Source of the DNA: Chondrus crispus
Lineage: Eukaryota; Rhodophyta; Florideophyceae; Gigartinales; Gigartinaceae
DNA: 64,000 bases
Assembly (NCBI RefSeq): GCF_000350225.1
Contig: NW_005179131.1
Location: 206,559 to 270,558, forward strand
Direction of reading: 5' to 3'
In this document: positions 1 to 12,301 of the stretch, one piece after another
Position numbering within the stretch: position 1 is the first letter of the stretch
How the letters are laid out: each line of letters opens with the position of its first letter
Position numbers and translations under genes: made by a program
Notes under the pieces: generated by a model
What the model was told of the DNA's origin: nothing
Seen by the model: the letters and a program-made list of their open reading frames with translations, nothing else
Database searches by the model: none

Positions 1-982
1 AGCCGCGCACTTGCCGCGCGTCACGCCGCGCGCCGGCCCAATGGAAGCCCGCCGCACGTCGCCCGCGTCCAGCTTCCAACCTTCCGAGGCTCCGAGGCTC
101 CGAGGGACAACCCCCCACACCCCCCGACCAGTGGGCACACACCGTCTATCACACCGGCGCGAGGATCATCGGCGGATGCTGCCGCGTTGGCCCCGACGGC
201 GTGCGCGAGCTTGACGCCTTGCGCACCCGACTGCCAGAGTAGCAAAACCCACCGCTCCAATCCAATCCGCATCCCCCTACACCCTCGTTTCTTTTTGTTT
301 GCTCGCCAACCCCAGCAACCCTATTCTCCTTCACAACTTTTCCCTACCGCCGTTGCACCTGTATTGCATTGTACAATACTCCTCGCCATAATCACTCTTG
401 TGCGTTTCTACTCTTGGGCCGCCTCTACTACCCTCGTATGTCTATTGCTCTCAACCTAAAAAATCTCATATCCTTTATTCCTGTTGAAGCATTTCATGTA
501 GGAGCTCAACAATGCTGCTGTACCACTTTATGGAAGAAAAAGAAAAAAAAAAAAAAAGAGTTGTGTCTGACATGACATCTCTAGTTCAGCAGAGCAAAAC
601 CTGAAAACAGCGGGGAATGCACATGCTGTATTAGGCCTGCCTGGGCTGTGTCCCGGAACACAAAATATTATTCAAAAGTGCATCGTCACTTGTACAGCGC
701 AACACTATACAGTAGGGTACAGTACAGTATATACCAAATCCGTTTTGACGCGTTGCCCTCCCCCTTGCCCTCCCCTCTCTTATGCTCCTTGCTGCCCAAA
801 CGCAGGCCCCCCATCCTTGCTTTGGCTTTCGGGACAGTCTGCTGCGGCCCCCATGTCCTGATCACTCACAACCGCTTTAGAACAATACACTACACTACTA
901 CTGTACACCTAGTCTAAAGCTGGACCTCACGCTCAACGTTGTTTGTAAAATCCATCAAGATTCCGAGAAGACGCTTCTGTAG

Positions 983-1400
983 TGTCTAGATGACAAGTGA
1001 CCTCACATCATGCTTACTTTGGACAACTTGGGTTATTTTCTAGACTGCGCTCTCCTCGATGACAAGGAGAAACTTATCCTCGCCACCATACCTGCCTTCT
1101 GAGTTGCAGATGGATAGATTTAAGAGAAACCCTTACATGCCCCTTCCGGTCGTGTTTAGAACTGCCTGGCAAACAACACTTTTTTTTTGATAACTTCCGT
1201 TTAAAAAGGTCATCAGTTCTTAGTCTTTTCAGCGTATTCAAAATCTGTTGTCCCAATGTCCTGCAAGATGATGTTGCCATGGGCAACAAGTTTGTATATA
1301 AAATGGTGTTCAAAATGACGTTCTTCTGTTGTGGCCTGAAGTACTGTACATGTATTTGCAATAAAAAATAATAACAATAAGCTGGCCTCGTGCGAGGCCA
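983..1400. repeat. diverged copy of the GTGTCTA-type MITE family (right end uncertain)
   Basis: The stretch begins with GTGTCTAGATGAC and then follows the same order of motifs as the better copies at 13241-13724 and 46688-47152. These include a CTCCTCGATGACAAG block, CCTCGCCACC, an AAGATGATGTTGCC block and CAACAAGTTTG. Similarity is patchy, so this is an old copy. I cannot place its right end; it may continue to about 2222, where a matching inverted terminus lies. Confidence 0.4.
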
Positions 1401-2201
1401 TGCCTGACTTCCAACAAATCGCTTGTCCCTTCTAGCTAGACTGTAGACACCAAGTCTTGGCAAAATGGATTCCAACCGTCACGTATCTGAGCTGTTTTCA
1501 ATACGGTAACAGGCACTCTCATGCAAGACATGACAAGGACAATCAATACTTGCTATTTGCTTTACTGAGCTCCAGTTTCGATCACTTTTTTCTTTCTTTC
1601 ATGGGACGCGCAACTACTACATCGACATAAAGGGATGCACGGTCATATTGACACAAGGACTTGTCAAATGAAAGAATACGTGGATCGCGGAGCCTTGCGA
1701 TGCAACCAAAAGAGATATATAAAAATTGACCATGCCGAAGAGAGGCGTCTGATTATCACACGAAGCCATCCCAAACTCGTATCTTTAAAACAAACTTGAA
1801 CAGGGAAATCCATTTGAGGCATTTGAAGCCCTGTGGTGGGCTCTCTGGACCAGGATGGCTTCCAGTTCCGATGTAGTTTAAGAGTATTGTATCTGAGATA
1901 CCGCATGATCAAAGAGAGAAGCCCAGAACTTCAGTTCCGTAACATAAACAATTTCAGTTGACGTTGAAAGGTACACCCAGTTACTGGGTCTAGTGTCACA
2001 GTATACGGGGCAACATTTCCCACCAGGACGTACGAAAATAAGTTCGTGTAGAAAGACGGATCGTACGAAATTTCTTGACCATACCTCGTACGACATCTCG
2101 TAACGATTGTGCAAAGAGTAGTACGTTTCGTACGTGGCTACGAAATTCTGTACGGAATTTGATTTTGCGTAAACCTTCTACAATATGCAGTTACTTTAGT
2201 A

Positions 2202-2250
2202 CGATAACGCTTGGTCGGGTAGACAGGTGTCTATTCGACCAAGCGTTATC
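2202..2250. repeat. head-to-head inverted repeat of element termini
   Basis: GATAACGCTTGGTCGGGTAGACA is followed almost at once by its inverse, TGTCTATTCGACCAAGCGTTATC, giving arms of about 23 bases with two mismatches. The inner ends resemble the termini of the GTGTCTA element family, so this is probably the junction of two element ends lying back to back. Confidence 0.55.
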
Positions 2251-2616
2251 ATAACATACAAATCTGCGAATTTGATTTCTTTTCAACTTTGATGCTCACG
2301 GTTTCTATTGCTCCTTGGTTGACTCGTTTTAATTTTTTTTCAGAAGATAGAACCGAAGAGAAAGTATTCAACGCAAAGTTGCTATGGTACTGAAATAAAG
2401 TTTGCTTCAAGAAAAATGATTAGTGTAAGCCGACTTTTCTTTTGAACACCTTTATGTGCATCAACGAGCTGGGTTTCACCAGAATCGACAAGCAAATGCT
2501 TTACATGCTGTGATGCCCTTCTGGTTTCAAGAAACAGAACTGATATCGCGTTTTGCGTTGTCTACAAATTAAAATAAAATCTTTCCTCAAATGAGGACTA
2601 TCGGTCCGATAGACAC
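2227..2616. mobile_element. MITE-like element, GTGTCTA termini
   Basis: It starts GTGTCTATTCGACC and ends in GGTCCGATAGACAC, the inverse of the GTGTCTATCGGACC start seen at 46688. The trinucleotide CAG lies directly outside both ends (2224-2226 and 2617-2619) and could be a target-site duplication. No coding sequence is visible. The interior differs from the two long copies, so it is a shorter or diverged family member. Confidence 0.45.
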
Positions 2617-5600
2617 CAGAGGTATCTAAATCGACTCGTGCTTCTGCAGCTTCTCAAATAGTCGATTCCATAGATAATCTTCTCGGCTGTGTGACAGGTC
2701 AATGCACTCACTCCATGTAGCGGCATCTGATCTGACTGCCTACTGTCTGACCGTCAACGGTCGCTTGTACTGCTGTACGCAACCCCGTGTCTGCGTCCGC
2801 ATTGACAATTGGTCTCCCTACTGAACGGCCTCCACCTACAGCGTGGGGGATTCTACTGTAGTGTCAAACCACAATTTGGCAGAGCAGTCTTGGAAGGTTC
2901 AAATCACCTAACCTCTGGGTGCATAAGAAAGGACCATGCCAAGTGCTGCTGGAAGGGGATAAAAGGTGGTTCACCCATGGTGGACCATAAAGAACGGGGG
3001 AGGAACTCGGCCAATTTTACTACTGTACTAACTATCATATAGTTTTTTCTTTTTTTCTCGTAGCTTCTTCCCTGAAGTTACCACTACCACCTAAACCTCC
3101 GTCCAGGGCAACTGGAGTCCTCGGCGAGATTTGAAGTCGGGTCCATTTGACGGCTGCGTTGGAAGGTTCAGGATCTTTCCAAGCACCCTGTTTTAATTGC
3201 CTTTGAGATTTTAGACTCCAAGTGGATTCCGCATAGCGTGCGCGACTACCATTACTTTCAGAAACCGTGGGGGTGACGGAGGCTAGTTTAAGAAATAAAC
3301 GAGAAGCTCTCATTTCGTTTCGCTTCGACATGGTAGCTCTCTGCGCGGAACTTGTATCTTTCTTGTACGAAACTGTTGGGTTCAAGGAAGACCGGACCTG
3401 AAGTCTCCATTGATATGCAGAGGTACGCTTGCGAATTTGGAGGTATCTTCCTAGATTGCCGACGGCGTTGGCGCTCCAATGAGGGGTATGTGGTTCACGG
3501 TAATATTAGGGCTCGATTTAGCCGCAATTCTGCGATTTCAGGAGGGCGGCGCCTCGGTACACGGTAGTTCCCGTTTAGCTTACTATGGAATTTTTTATTT
3601 GAGGTTGACAGTAAATTCGACAATACGGGAGGGGCAGACCACCGAAGCACTCAGAGGGATCACTTTAGTACCCGTTCAACTTGTCTTCGCCTATTCGGTC
3701 GCTTGTATTTACTATACCGATCACGCGCACGACCAGACGTCAATAAAAATTACTAACCTCCCTGCGTCCATCATATTTCAACATTGATGTCCGCGGTTTT
3801 ATTTCCCTTTAGTACCTTTGCTCTTCTTGAAATCTTTTGTAGTAAGAAACGAAAAGTTCGAGTAGAAACTAGTGTAGGCACTGGCGATACACCAGAAGAC
3901 TGCAAAAATAGTTGCTTGTCCAGCAGGGGGCCGACATCAAAATTGTACCATCTATTACAAAGAATGGGTATCTCATGCGATCTTTGGACTGGTAATTCGT
4001 CAAGCATGTTAACAGTCATGAGCCGTTGTCCTGCCTAAAACACGCAATGCGATCCCAACGCAGTATTGTGGAGGAAGGTTTCAGAATATATTTATCTGAT
4101 GTTCCAAATCAGTACACTACTGCAGTGCTGGTATCGATGAATTATATGTAGCCATATTGGAGGTCAGGGGCGTCGTTGGCAGTGGCGAAGAGTATTAGCA
4201 TCCCAAATAACAGTCAAGGTTGGCACACTCCGGGGTGGACACTCCTCTGTCCTCTCCCTCGTTTTACTGTTGGGTCTCGCGATTAAGTACACTTGTTAAC
4301 CGGCCGTTCGTCAGCAAAAATGTGATTTGCAAGCGAATTAAGACGGAAATAGAAATGAACGATTACGCTTCATCACGTTCGTCTATCGACTATCAATTCG
4401 GCGACGTTCACAACTGTACTACTGTAGGCTAGTCTAACTTTAGTACAATATTTGAATCCAAGGAAAAAGGACGGAAGAGGTTGTTTGCGACTCCAGAAGG
4501 AATCCGAAATATTTTTCAGTCGATTTCGTCAAATCACCGTTTCATGACAACCACAGTTTTGTTGAGAAGAACGGAATAGGTAGAGATTCGCAAGGACTTC
4601 GTCTATTTTGAAAGCCATCCGGTACAAGTGAGGAGTGGAGGAACCTTTGCGATAGAGGAACGGACAACTGAACGACGACACCGCTGAATCATAATGATGT
4701 ACAGAAAGGGTCAGTGAGGTCGGCTTGGCACAAACAGCAAGGGCACTGCACTGTGCAGCACGTGTTGAAAAATGTACGTATGTGTGGAAAGCGATGCACC
4801 TATGCTTGCAAGGTTGACGGATGGACAGAATCTCTTCTGAACAGCAGGGGTCAGGTTTTACATGAGCTTGCATCTGACTCTCAGCTCCAACATGACATTA
4901 CAGTAGAGCCGAGTCAGATGCAAGAGATGAAAGTGCATATGCGGAAAGATCGAGAATGATTGAGTGCTCTGTAAAGTAAAAAACAGCGATGCGACGTGGG
5001 TTGCCACGTGTTGCGTCAGAATTTGCTGTCAACGCCTACAGTTTCCGATAGGTCCCACCAGGAACCATTTTTCTGCGTAATCAGTTTGCTACTCAGATAG
5101 TACAATAGCGACAGGTTCACTTTGAATCGGAGCACAACAATGTTTAGATTGGAAAGCAACTTTGGGATCCATACCTCAAATCACTTCTCGTCTCCGCTGT
5201 CGCTCGTTTTCACGCCCATGTAATTCACATAGTGAGCCCGGGCTAGTTTAGATCTCCCCCGGCATCAGTTCTGGGCTGAAAGGAAGTTTAATGATCGATG
5301 CTTCCGACGGCACTTGCTGCAACTACAGTGGGGAAATCACTTTGCGCGTTTTGCATTTCGCCTCTCTGCAACCGACTGACTGTGAGTAGTCGCACCTGGT
5401 GTCATGGGGCGCATTAAGCCTTTTGCACTGTACCTGCTACTACAGAGCCCTGTATCGATATAGGACAGGTTTAGATTTGCTTCCGTATCGTCCCTCATCA
5501 GGTACTGATCCTGCATTAGATCCACCATTCAAACCCAGGATTTCCTTTTTATTCCCTTTCAAGGTCATGGTTATTGCCGAGTGGCAAGCACTGCACGGTT

Positions 5601-8308
5601 TCTGCATGTGGGCAAACTTAGTTGATCCGCAACCTTTCATAATGAACATGAACCCTTAAAAATGTACTGGGCGACTGTCTCCCTTGGGATTGCGCGAGGC
5701 TCGTACACAAACCGTTGCAGAGCGAGTGCCACTTTCGGTTTATCATTCATTATTACCAGTAATAATGAATGTTTATTATTAGTACCAGTACAGTACGGTA
5801 CTGTAATTACAGAATACAGAGGATACACAGTCTTGTAAAAATAACCACGGAGCTAAACAGGGAAACGACCAAATGACATTATATTGTATTCCGAAGTAAA
5901 TGAAATATAATGCGTTTTCGGGTTTGTTGCAGAGTAGTTCAGTGCAGTAGAATTGCTGCCATCTCCTGGAATCTCAGGAGAATGCAGTAATTAATAACCA
6001 CAAATTCCTAAAAATCGACAAGTAATGATAACAGACCATGGAGTTGTGATTTCCTACGTTTTATCAGGACGACCATCAGATATTTAGTGTTCTGTAAGGT
6101 TTCTTGTGGTTTGCACATGAATATTGGCGACTAGGACGCGGTGAGTTTCCGTCAGATCTGCAGACAATGTCCGCGTACCCGTAGTGCGTGCGGCTCTACA
6201 CGTATTTTTAACTTCAATATAGGGCAAAACTTGGGAGATTCTAAACAGGCCAACCCTGCAAGACATTGTCGATTTTGACAGAGAGTCTGCGAGGCAAGGG
6301 AGAAAGGCGTCGGTCCAGGCTCAGCAAGAATCACCGTGAATTGCTGGACGTGTTTTCACTCGATAGTGTGGATTGACATGCAGGCTTTTTACGTAAGCAT
6401 GAATGCGCTGAAAATATTATACGCCTGATGTGCAGTATGGACAGAGCTTGTAGCCACAGTAACTACAGTCGAACAACGGTCAATATTTCCGCGAAATTTT
6501 AAAATTAGAGTAGCTGCAGCAGGTCTGATGTTCTTACGCTTTGCGTTCTGGAAGGTCATGTGTAATCGGTTCGTAGAAAACTTCTATACTTCACAGCTCC
6601 AAAACATCCTGAATAATCTAACTTCTGCCTGCTTCAACTTAGCCATCGCTCACCCAATATATCACTTGCTCGATCGATCCCAACTGTCAGTATGCGCTGT
6701 AGACTTTTATTGCGGGCTTGAGATTGCCGTTTCAGATAGTTCAGTAGTGTATCCTGTCGCTTGTTTAAGCGCAACCGCTAACAGTCACTATACACTAGAC
6801 TGTGTTGCTGGTTGTACTGCCACACGCAAGGTGAAGAAAAGATGTGCTGTACGGAAAAGTATGACAATTCTAGCCCTTCAGGACGGTATTGTACCATGCC
6901 CTTTTGCGAAAGGGGGTCGCGTTCGCGGAAAATGGATGCAAAACGAATGCTTGTACAGAGCGCAGGACGACATTGAAATAGAAGCAAAAGGATGATCGCA
7001 TCTCTTGTGCTGGATTGCGAGGAATACCCTTGGGTACTGTATTTCAAACTCGCGCAAGTTTGTCTCTCAAAGAAGACGTTCATCATGTTTTGATGTGCCA
7101 GCTGATATAATTCATATTCCTGCGTAGCTTCTCATACATGCTGTGCACTACGGTGACTCACCGCAAAAAATCGAGAGAAACCAGCTAGGCTAAGCCCTGA
7201 ACTAACGAGCGATTGGTCGCGGTCGCTATATGAAATCGCATCATATACAGTATAGTCACTTCACATGCATGACTCGTGAGAGCAACGGTGTCGTTTATTT
7301 TGAACATGTCTTTCTTCACGCATCTCTCACCTCGCTCTTGCCACCCTCTGCCTCGTATCGGCCTCAGGAGAGTTCGTAGACACGGGCTCTTCACAGCGAG
7401 AGAAAGACATCTCCCAGCCTCGCATTCTGTTTTCAACAGTGGAGCCATTTCGAACGGCTGTACCATAGAGATTCAATTCTTCGGATTATGTGCGCTATCT
7501 CAAGTGAACTTCAGTACTACATACCAAGGGTAGTTCTTTGCTTTCGATTTTTGTGCAATGCACGAGATTTTTTTATGTGGCAATCGCGAAGTGATCTACA
7601 GGGAGCGAACGCTGGCAGGTGCAACAAGTCAAGGAGGAATGAGACGATCAGGGGTTCGTCGTTCCATGTGTCCATGTACAGATCGCGATTTGATATGGCA
7701 TGGGGCCCTGGTTGGTCGATGAAGGCAGGATTTGCGTCATTGCGAAGGCAGCTCCAAAACAATGAGTCATACGTAGAATGACATTGCACGACACGGTCGC
7801 GATAGGTCATTTTGCCGGGACGCAGCACTGACAAAGAGAGCATGAGCCAGCATCCCACATGAACCGTCGCCCGTCACTCGAAAAATGAACAAAAATCTCT
7901 AGTCGTCTGGTCATACTCAACAAACATCCCGTTTCACCTCAATGAATGAGCCTTCTCCAATTGGGACATTCACAGAAACATCCCCCGCACACGTCTCTTT
8001 ACGTTTGGCCTCAAGTCCATAATCTGCCCCCTCAACAGAAGCCTCAATCAAACCCCACCACCCCAATTCACATCATACTTCATCTCTTCACGAATTTTCG
8101 AGTCTGTCGATGGGCTCTTGTTGCTCTTCCTAACCTCGAGCCTGAGTGAATTGGTTTGTTTTGGACTCTTCGTTCTGGCATGCAATCATCCTTTCTCTTC
8201 GACTTAACCCTCACTTAAGCCTTTTGCACGGGCCATATGGCCACACCTCTGCCCCTTTCACAATTCTACCCCCCCCCCCCCCCCCCCCTCCCTCGAAATC
8301 ACGACAAA

Positions 8309-9907
8309 ATGGTCTGTGGCTTCGCTTCCTCTCGCAAACGCGCACCTTTCAGTGTAGAGCCACCTCCCATTCATTCATCAGGTGAGGAACTCACTCGCCT
8401 TCCACCAATAACTCAATCAAACGGTCCACAAGGCGGAAAGACAGAAATGGAAGCAAAGTCTGGCAACTCAACCACTACAAGACCACGAAAAGTCTTGCTC
8501 AAGGATATCGCGGTGCTTTGGACAGGAGAAGATGAGTCAGTCCACTCAGGAGTATCTATCTTTATAGACAACGGAATTATTCAATGGCTGGGCGATCATG
8601 ACAGCATCCCTGCTTCATTGCTTAGGACTGACCACGTCATCGAGGACATGAGCAATCGCCTAGTCACGCCTGGTTTAATCAACACCCACCACCATATGTA
8701 CCAGAGTCTCACAAAATGCATGGCTCGTGAGTCGCAGCTCTTTGAGTGGCTTCAAACTTTGTATCCCCTGTGGCAGCATCTCACTCCGGAGATGATTAAA
8801 AAATCATCCAAGTTTGCCATAGCTGAGCTTTTGCTATCCGGATGTACGCTGACAACAGATATGCTGTATCTTTATCCGAACGGTGTCGAGCTCGATGACA
8901 CCATCTCGGCGGCTCAGGAATTAGGGATACGCTTCATGCCATGCCGCGGTGCTGTCACAGTAGGACAGAGCGACGGTGGACTTCCACCGGACGTGCTGGT
9001 GGAGAAAGAAGAAGACGTGTTGCAGGATATGAGACGACTCATCGAGATGTACCACGACTCACACGATGGGGCAATGATCCGCATTGCACTTGCACCGTGC
9101 TCTCCATTTTCGGCATCTGAAACCCTGATGAAGAAATCAGCGGCATTGGCACGGGAATATCAAAACGTGATGCTGCATACTCACCTGGCGGAAAATTCAT
9201 CAGATATGCAATTTATGAAGACTAGTGTGCAGAAGAGTCTTACAGAGTATCTGGATGATTGCGGTTGGAACCAGAAAGATTGTTGGTTTGCGCATTGCGT
9301 AAAATTGGACGAGGACAAAAGTGATGAGGCGATGAAATACTTTGCAGAGCGGGGACTCGGTGTTGCGCACTGCCCTGTATCCAACTGTCGGTTGGCATCA
9401 GGGATAGCACCTGTATGCGATATGCTTGACAAGAAGGTGAAGGTAGGGATGGGAGTGGACGGTTCTGCGAGCAACGACTCTGGGAATCTATTGTCTGAGG
9501 CGCGAATGGCGCTCATGCTCGCACGAGTGAAGGCGGAAAAAGCAAATGCGCTTTCTGCGGTGGAGGTTCTGAAAATGGCGACATCAGGTGGGGCTGCGGT
9601 GCTGGGACGGACGGACGTGGGGGTGATTCGCGCGGGAATGTGCGGAGATCTGGTTGGTTGGCGTCTAGACGCACCGTCGTTTGCTGGAGCGTTTCACAGC
9701 AATGCTGCGGTGCTAAGCGCTTTAGTGCTGGGAAATGGCGGGGACTTGAGGGCAGACTACGTTATGGTGGACGGAAAGGCTGTTGTGAGGGACGGGATGC
9801 TTGTGGGAAAACATAACATGAGGGAAATCACACGGGCACACAATCACGCCGCTCTGATGCTTGCGAAGAGCGCTAGAGAGGCGAGCGTTAACAAACCACG
9901 AGAATGA
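8309..9907 (+). CDS. TRZ/ATZ-family amidohydrolase, probable 8-oxoguanine deaminase
   Basis: This is a metal-dependent amidohydrolase of about 532 residues. From this start the core begins near residue 58. It carries the HxH metal site (INTHHH, about 127-129), then HTHLAEN, FAHCVKLD, AHCPVSNCRLASG and a GVDGSASNDSGNLL block. The last block, together with the LFEWLQTLYPLW segment, is typical of 8-oxoguanine deaminases and related hydroxyatrazine-type hydrolases. Such enzymes remove an amino group from oxidised guanine or a related purine. Substrate assignment is inference from motifs. An in-frame ATG lies upstream at 8237, but the frame between the two runs through a poly-C tract of about 20 bases (near 8269-8289) that looks like leader sequence, so I prefer 8309; an ATG at 8447 is also possible. 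The first ~55 residues are not part of the enzyme fold. No intron is needed. The closest family I know is bacterial, which hints at old transfer. Confidence 0.85.
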   Translation: MVCGFASSRKRAPFSVEPPPIHSSGEELTRLPPITQSNGPQGGKTEMEAKSGNSTTTRPRKVLLKDIAVLWTGEDESVHSGVSIFIDNGIIQWLGDHDSIPASLLRTDHVIEDMSNRLVTPGLINTHHHMYQSLTKCMARESQLFEWLQTLYPLWQHLTPEMIKKSSKFAIAELLLSGCTLTTDMLYLYPNGVELDDTISAAQELGIRFMPCRGAVTVGQSDGGLPPDVLVEKEEDVLQDMRRLIEMYHDSHDGAMIRIALAPCSPFSASETLMKKSAALAREYQNVMLHTHLAENSSDMQFMKTSVQKSLTEYLDDCGWNQKDCWFAHCVKLDEDKSDEAMKYFAERGLGVAHCPVSNCRLASGIAPVCDMLDKKVKVGMGVDGSASNDSGNLLSEARMALMLARVKAEKANALSAVEVLKMATSGGAAVLGRTDVGVIRAGMCGDLVGWRLDAPSFAGAFHSNAAVLSALVLGNGGDLRADYVMVDGKAVVRDGMLVGKHNMREITRAHNHAALMLAKSAREASVNKPRE

Positions 9908-10117
9908 GAGTGAAGAGTATCGCTTGACTCTCGTTCTCAAGGCAGATGCAAAAAGTATGAAGGTGGTGTTTTTCAGCTCGGTTGCTGTACTGTAGTACCT
10001 TACCTGCTGTTGTTTTTTGTTTTTGTTTTAACAAAGAAAAATGGTCGATGAGGCGTAATATAGGTGCGCGACTGTAAAGTCACAGACTTGCACTGTACAG
10101 CGTTCTATAGATGTCTA

Positions 10118-10559
10118 TACAGAGTAAACCCTCGTTATAGTGACCCCACGATACAGGGATTCCCTCGCTATAGTGCACTTTCGGCCAGAATTGCCCGCCA
10201 CATATGCCCATATGGGCCAGAATCGAAGGTTTCCCTCGATCGTAGTGTACCCATACTATACAGTGGAAGCCTCGGTAGAGTGCACTTGGGAGCCCGGTGA
10301 AGCCTCAAGATTTGTATAATTTTGGTTACTTTCGGTACGGTTCGTTGTAGGCAGCACTGCGCCTCTCATACCTGTCTGCTGGGCAAAAGAAGGCCGAGTC
10401 CATCGTACCTGGCCCCCTTAAGATGGGCTGATTTCGTGGGTGTAAGTAGGCTTACAGCGGCTTACACTAAAAGGTACAGTGCACCCTCGTTAATGTGTAC
10501 TTTGGCCCTCCTCCGCACCCGCCACAAATGGGGTCAGTATAACGAGGGTTTACTCTGTA
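10118..10559. mobile_element. Tc1/pogo-like MITE
   Basis: The left terminus TACAGAGTAAACCCTCGTTATA has its inverse at the right end (to 10559), with GTGACCCCA facing TGGGGTCA inside, so the inverted repeats are about 30 bases. TA lies outside both ends (10116-10117 and 10560-10561), as expected of a Tc1/mariner/pogo target duplication. The 442-base interior has several CCTCG-TATAGTG-like subrepeats and no transposase. This is a non-autonomous element. Confidence 0.75.
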
Positions 10560-10871
10560 TAGCCAAAAATAGAAGACGTGGGAGTGTCTGAGATGGTCCT
10601 GACGAAAACTCTTTTTCTTCAAAAATATTTTCGACAAAAAGGGGACTAGAACCAATGGGATAGTGTATTTAAGTCACGGTGCATATCTCGTATGATAAAA
10701 ACGTTTATTTACAACCAGGGAGATCCCGCTGGGGGTAGTACGGGTCAAGTGAACAAGAGGCATGCATGCGCAGTAAGGCATACTCTTGCCGAAAGCAAAA
10801 AAGGCGCCTTGTATAGAGAGAGTCTTTGCTCCCTTTACCTTCGTTCCTTCCTCCACACCCATTTCAAAAGA

Positions 10872-11186
10872 TCAAATGCTGCTGAGTACCGATACTACAG
10901 TACTAGGCTTGCTCTTCGCATCTAGCAGTATTTTCTTCGCTTTCTGAAGATACAGACTTGCTTCAGGAACAATGCAGAATAACTCCGCTGCTAGAATCTC
11001 TCTAAAATATTCAAATCGCCGTCCTTGATGGAAACGGTTCTGCACGAACTCCGACATCGCCATCCTCAAAAATTTCCACGCCATCTCCATGCAATCGTTC
11101 CTACAGTTCATCTTCTCTTCAATCGGCTCCATGGGACAGTGGGTATTTTCCAGCTTGAGCAGACGTCGCACATGATCCCTTTTCAT
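10872..11186 (-). CDS. uncharacterised small ORF (weak)
   Basis: A 104-residue frame with an ATG start. Its predicted product is rich in charged and hydrophobic residues with helical character (MEMAWKFLRMAMSEFVQ region). I recognise no family. It lies alone in a repeat-rich desert, so it may be an exon of a larger gene, a relic, or chance. The composition is more protein-like than most frames nearby, which is the only reason to list it. Confidence 0.2.
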   Translation of the reverse strand: MKRDHVRRLLKLENTHCPMEPIEEKMNCRNDCMEMAWKFLRMAMSEFVQNRFHQGRRFEYFREILAAELFCIVPEASLYLQKAKKILLDAKSKPSTVVSVLSSI

Positions 11187-12267
11187 AGTTTGATATGCCG
11201 GAGCTCAATACAGTTCAGGGACACGTGTCCACGTGAGGGGATGGTGGCAACTGGAAAAGGGCGCTTTGAACCGAGTGTGGCCTAACTGAAATGAGCCTTA
11301 CCGCACGGCCCCATGTACCACCGAGGGTGGACACGGCGGAGCTGTATCCCTGGCCCTCTCATATATCAAAAAGATCCTACCACTCGCAGATTGCTAGCAC
11401 TGGCTCCCCCGGAATCTCCACGTGGACTTTTTCTTGTCCATCGGTCCGCACGCAAACGCAGATGTGGAATAAAACACGCAAACGTTCTGCTCTCAAGGCA
11501 GATGCTCTTCTTCATTCATAATTACACTCCGGAGACCCATGAACAAATTCGAAAAAAAAGGCTTGCCTTGCTGCCATCAGCTTCTAGTCACACACGGTGA
11601 GTACGGGTCCGTGATAGACTACAGTATGACCTTGACGTCTAGCGGTGTCGAAGAGAGGCTCGACTCATTCTCTCGACAAAAGCGATAGGACATGGGCCCA
11701 AGAGAGTGCGTGCGGTTTCCCTTCTTCGGTTTTTCTTGATGAAGCCGATTTTCAGCGCGAAGTCGCTGAGCGGTATGCGCGCCTTGCGAGAGCCATGCGC
11801 CTGCTTACACTAGCTTCGCGCGAGAGGGGCTTTGAGATGCCGTGGCGAATGCTTTGAAATAATATTTCATATATTATTACCCTCATTTCTTTCATACTGA
11901 CCCCACAACTGACAACTTGGCATGCTGCATTCCCCAGTACACCACAAATATCTCACACTAGCTAGATTCTCTTCATTTCTGCATCCCTGCAATCACACAT
12001 GCACCCCGCAGTATCCGCTACAGTGCAATACATCGTACCTACGTGAAGATATTCGTAGTTTTACGATGGTTGATGGTCAGTGGGACATCAGCTAAACAGG
12101 ATCCAACATGCTATAGTAGCGCTACTGTAGAACAGGACGAATCAAACATTAAAAAGGACGAAAGATTCAAAAGGAAAACAAAGAAAGAGAAAAAGACATG
12201 ATGAAAAAGGAGACACGACACGAGGGCGGCAGTGCCGGGGATGGGTGGGAGAGAAATAGACATGGGG

Positions 12268-12301
12268 AGGAGAGGTAGCGGGATAGGAGAGGTAGCGGGA
12301 T
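12268..12301. repeat. 17-base tandem repeat, two units
   Basis: The unit AGGAGAGGTAGCGGGAT occurs twice in direct succession. It has no evident function. Confidence 0.6.

Larger units (their letters stand above)
1..8308. other. gene-poor region with repeats
   Basis: I recognise no gene here. The first 250 bases are GC-rich, including a short tandem of CCGAGGCT near 83-110, and could be the upstream region of a gene outside the window. The rest is AT-richer, with many short open frames that have no family motifs. It holds a poly-A tract (534-557), a diverged copy of a dispersed repeat starting near 983, a head-to-head hairpin (2202-2250), a MITE-like element (2227-2616), a small hairpin at 5744-5771 and one copy of a recurrent palindrome (7025-7036). 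The last few hundred bases are probably the promoter and 5' leader of the downstream amidohydrolase. Confidence 0.6.

Noticed and set aside
2885..2912. T-arm-like GGTTCAAATC suggesting a tRNA
   Set aside because: No matching acceptor, D-arm or anticodon stems could be folded around it.
11645..11857. Possible exon with AERYARLARAMRLLTLASRE
   Set aside because: Protein-like, and a GTGAGT donor lies upstream at 11597, but the phases do not fit and a stop blocks the alternative acceptor.
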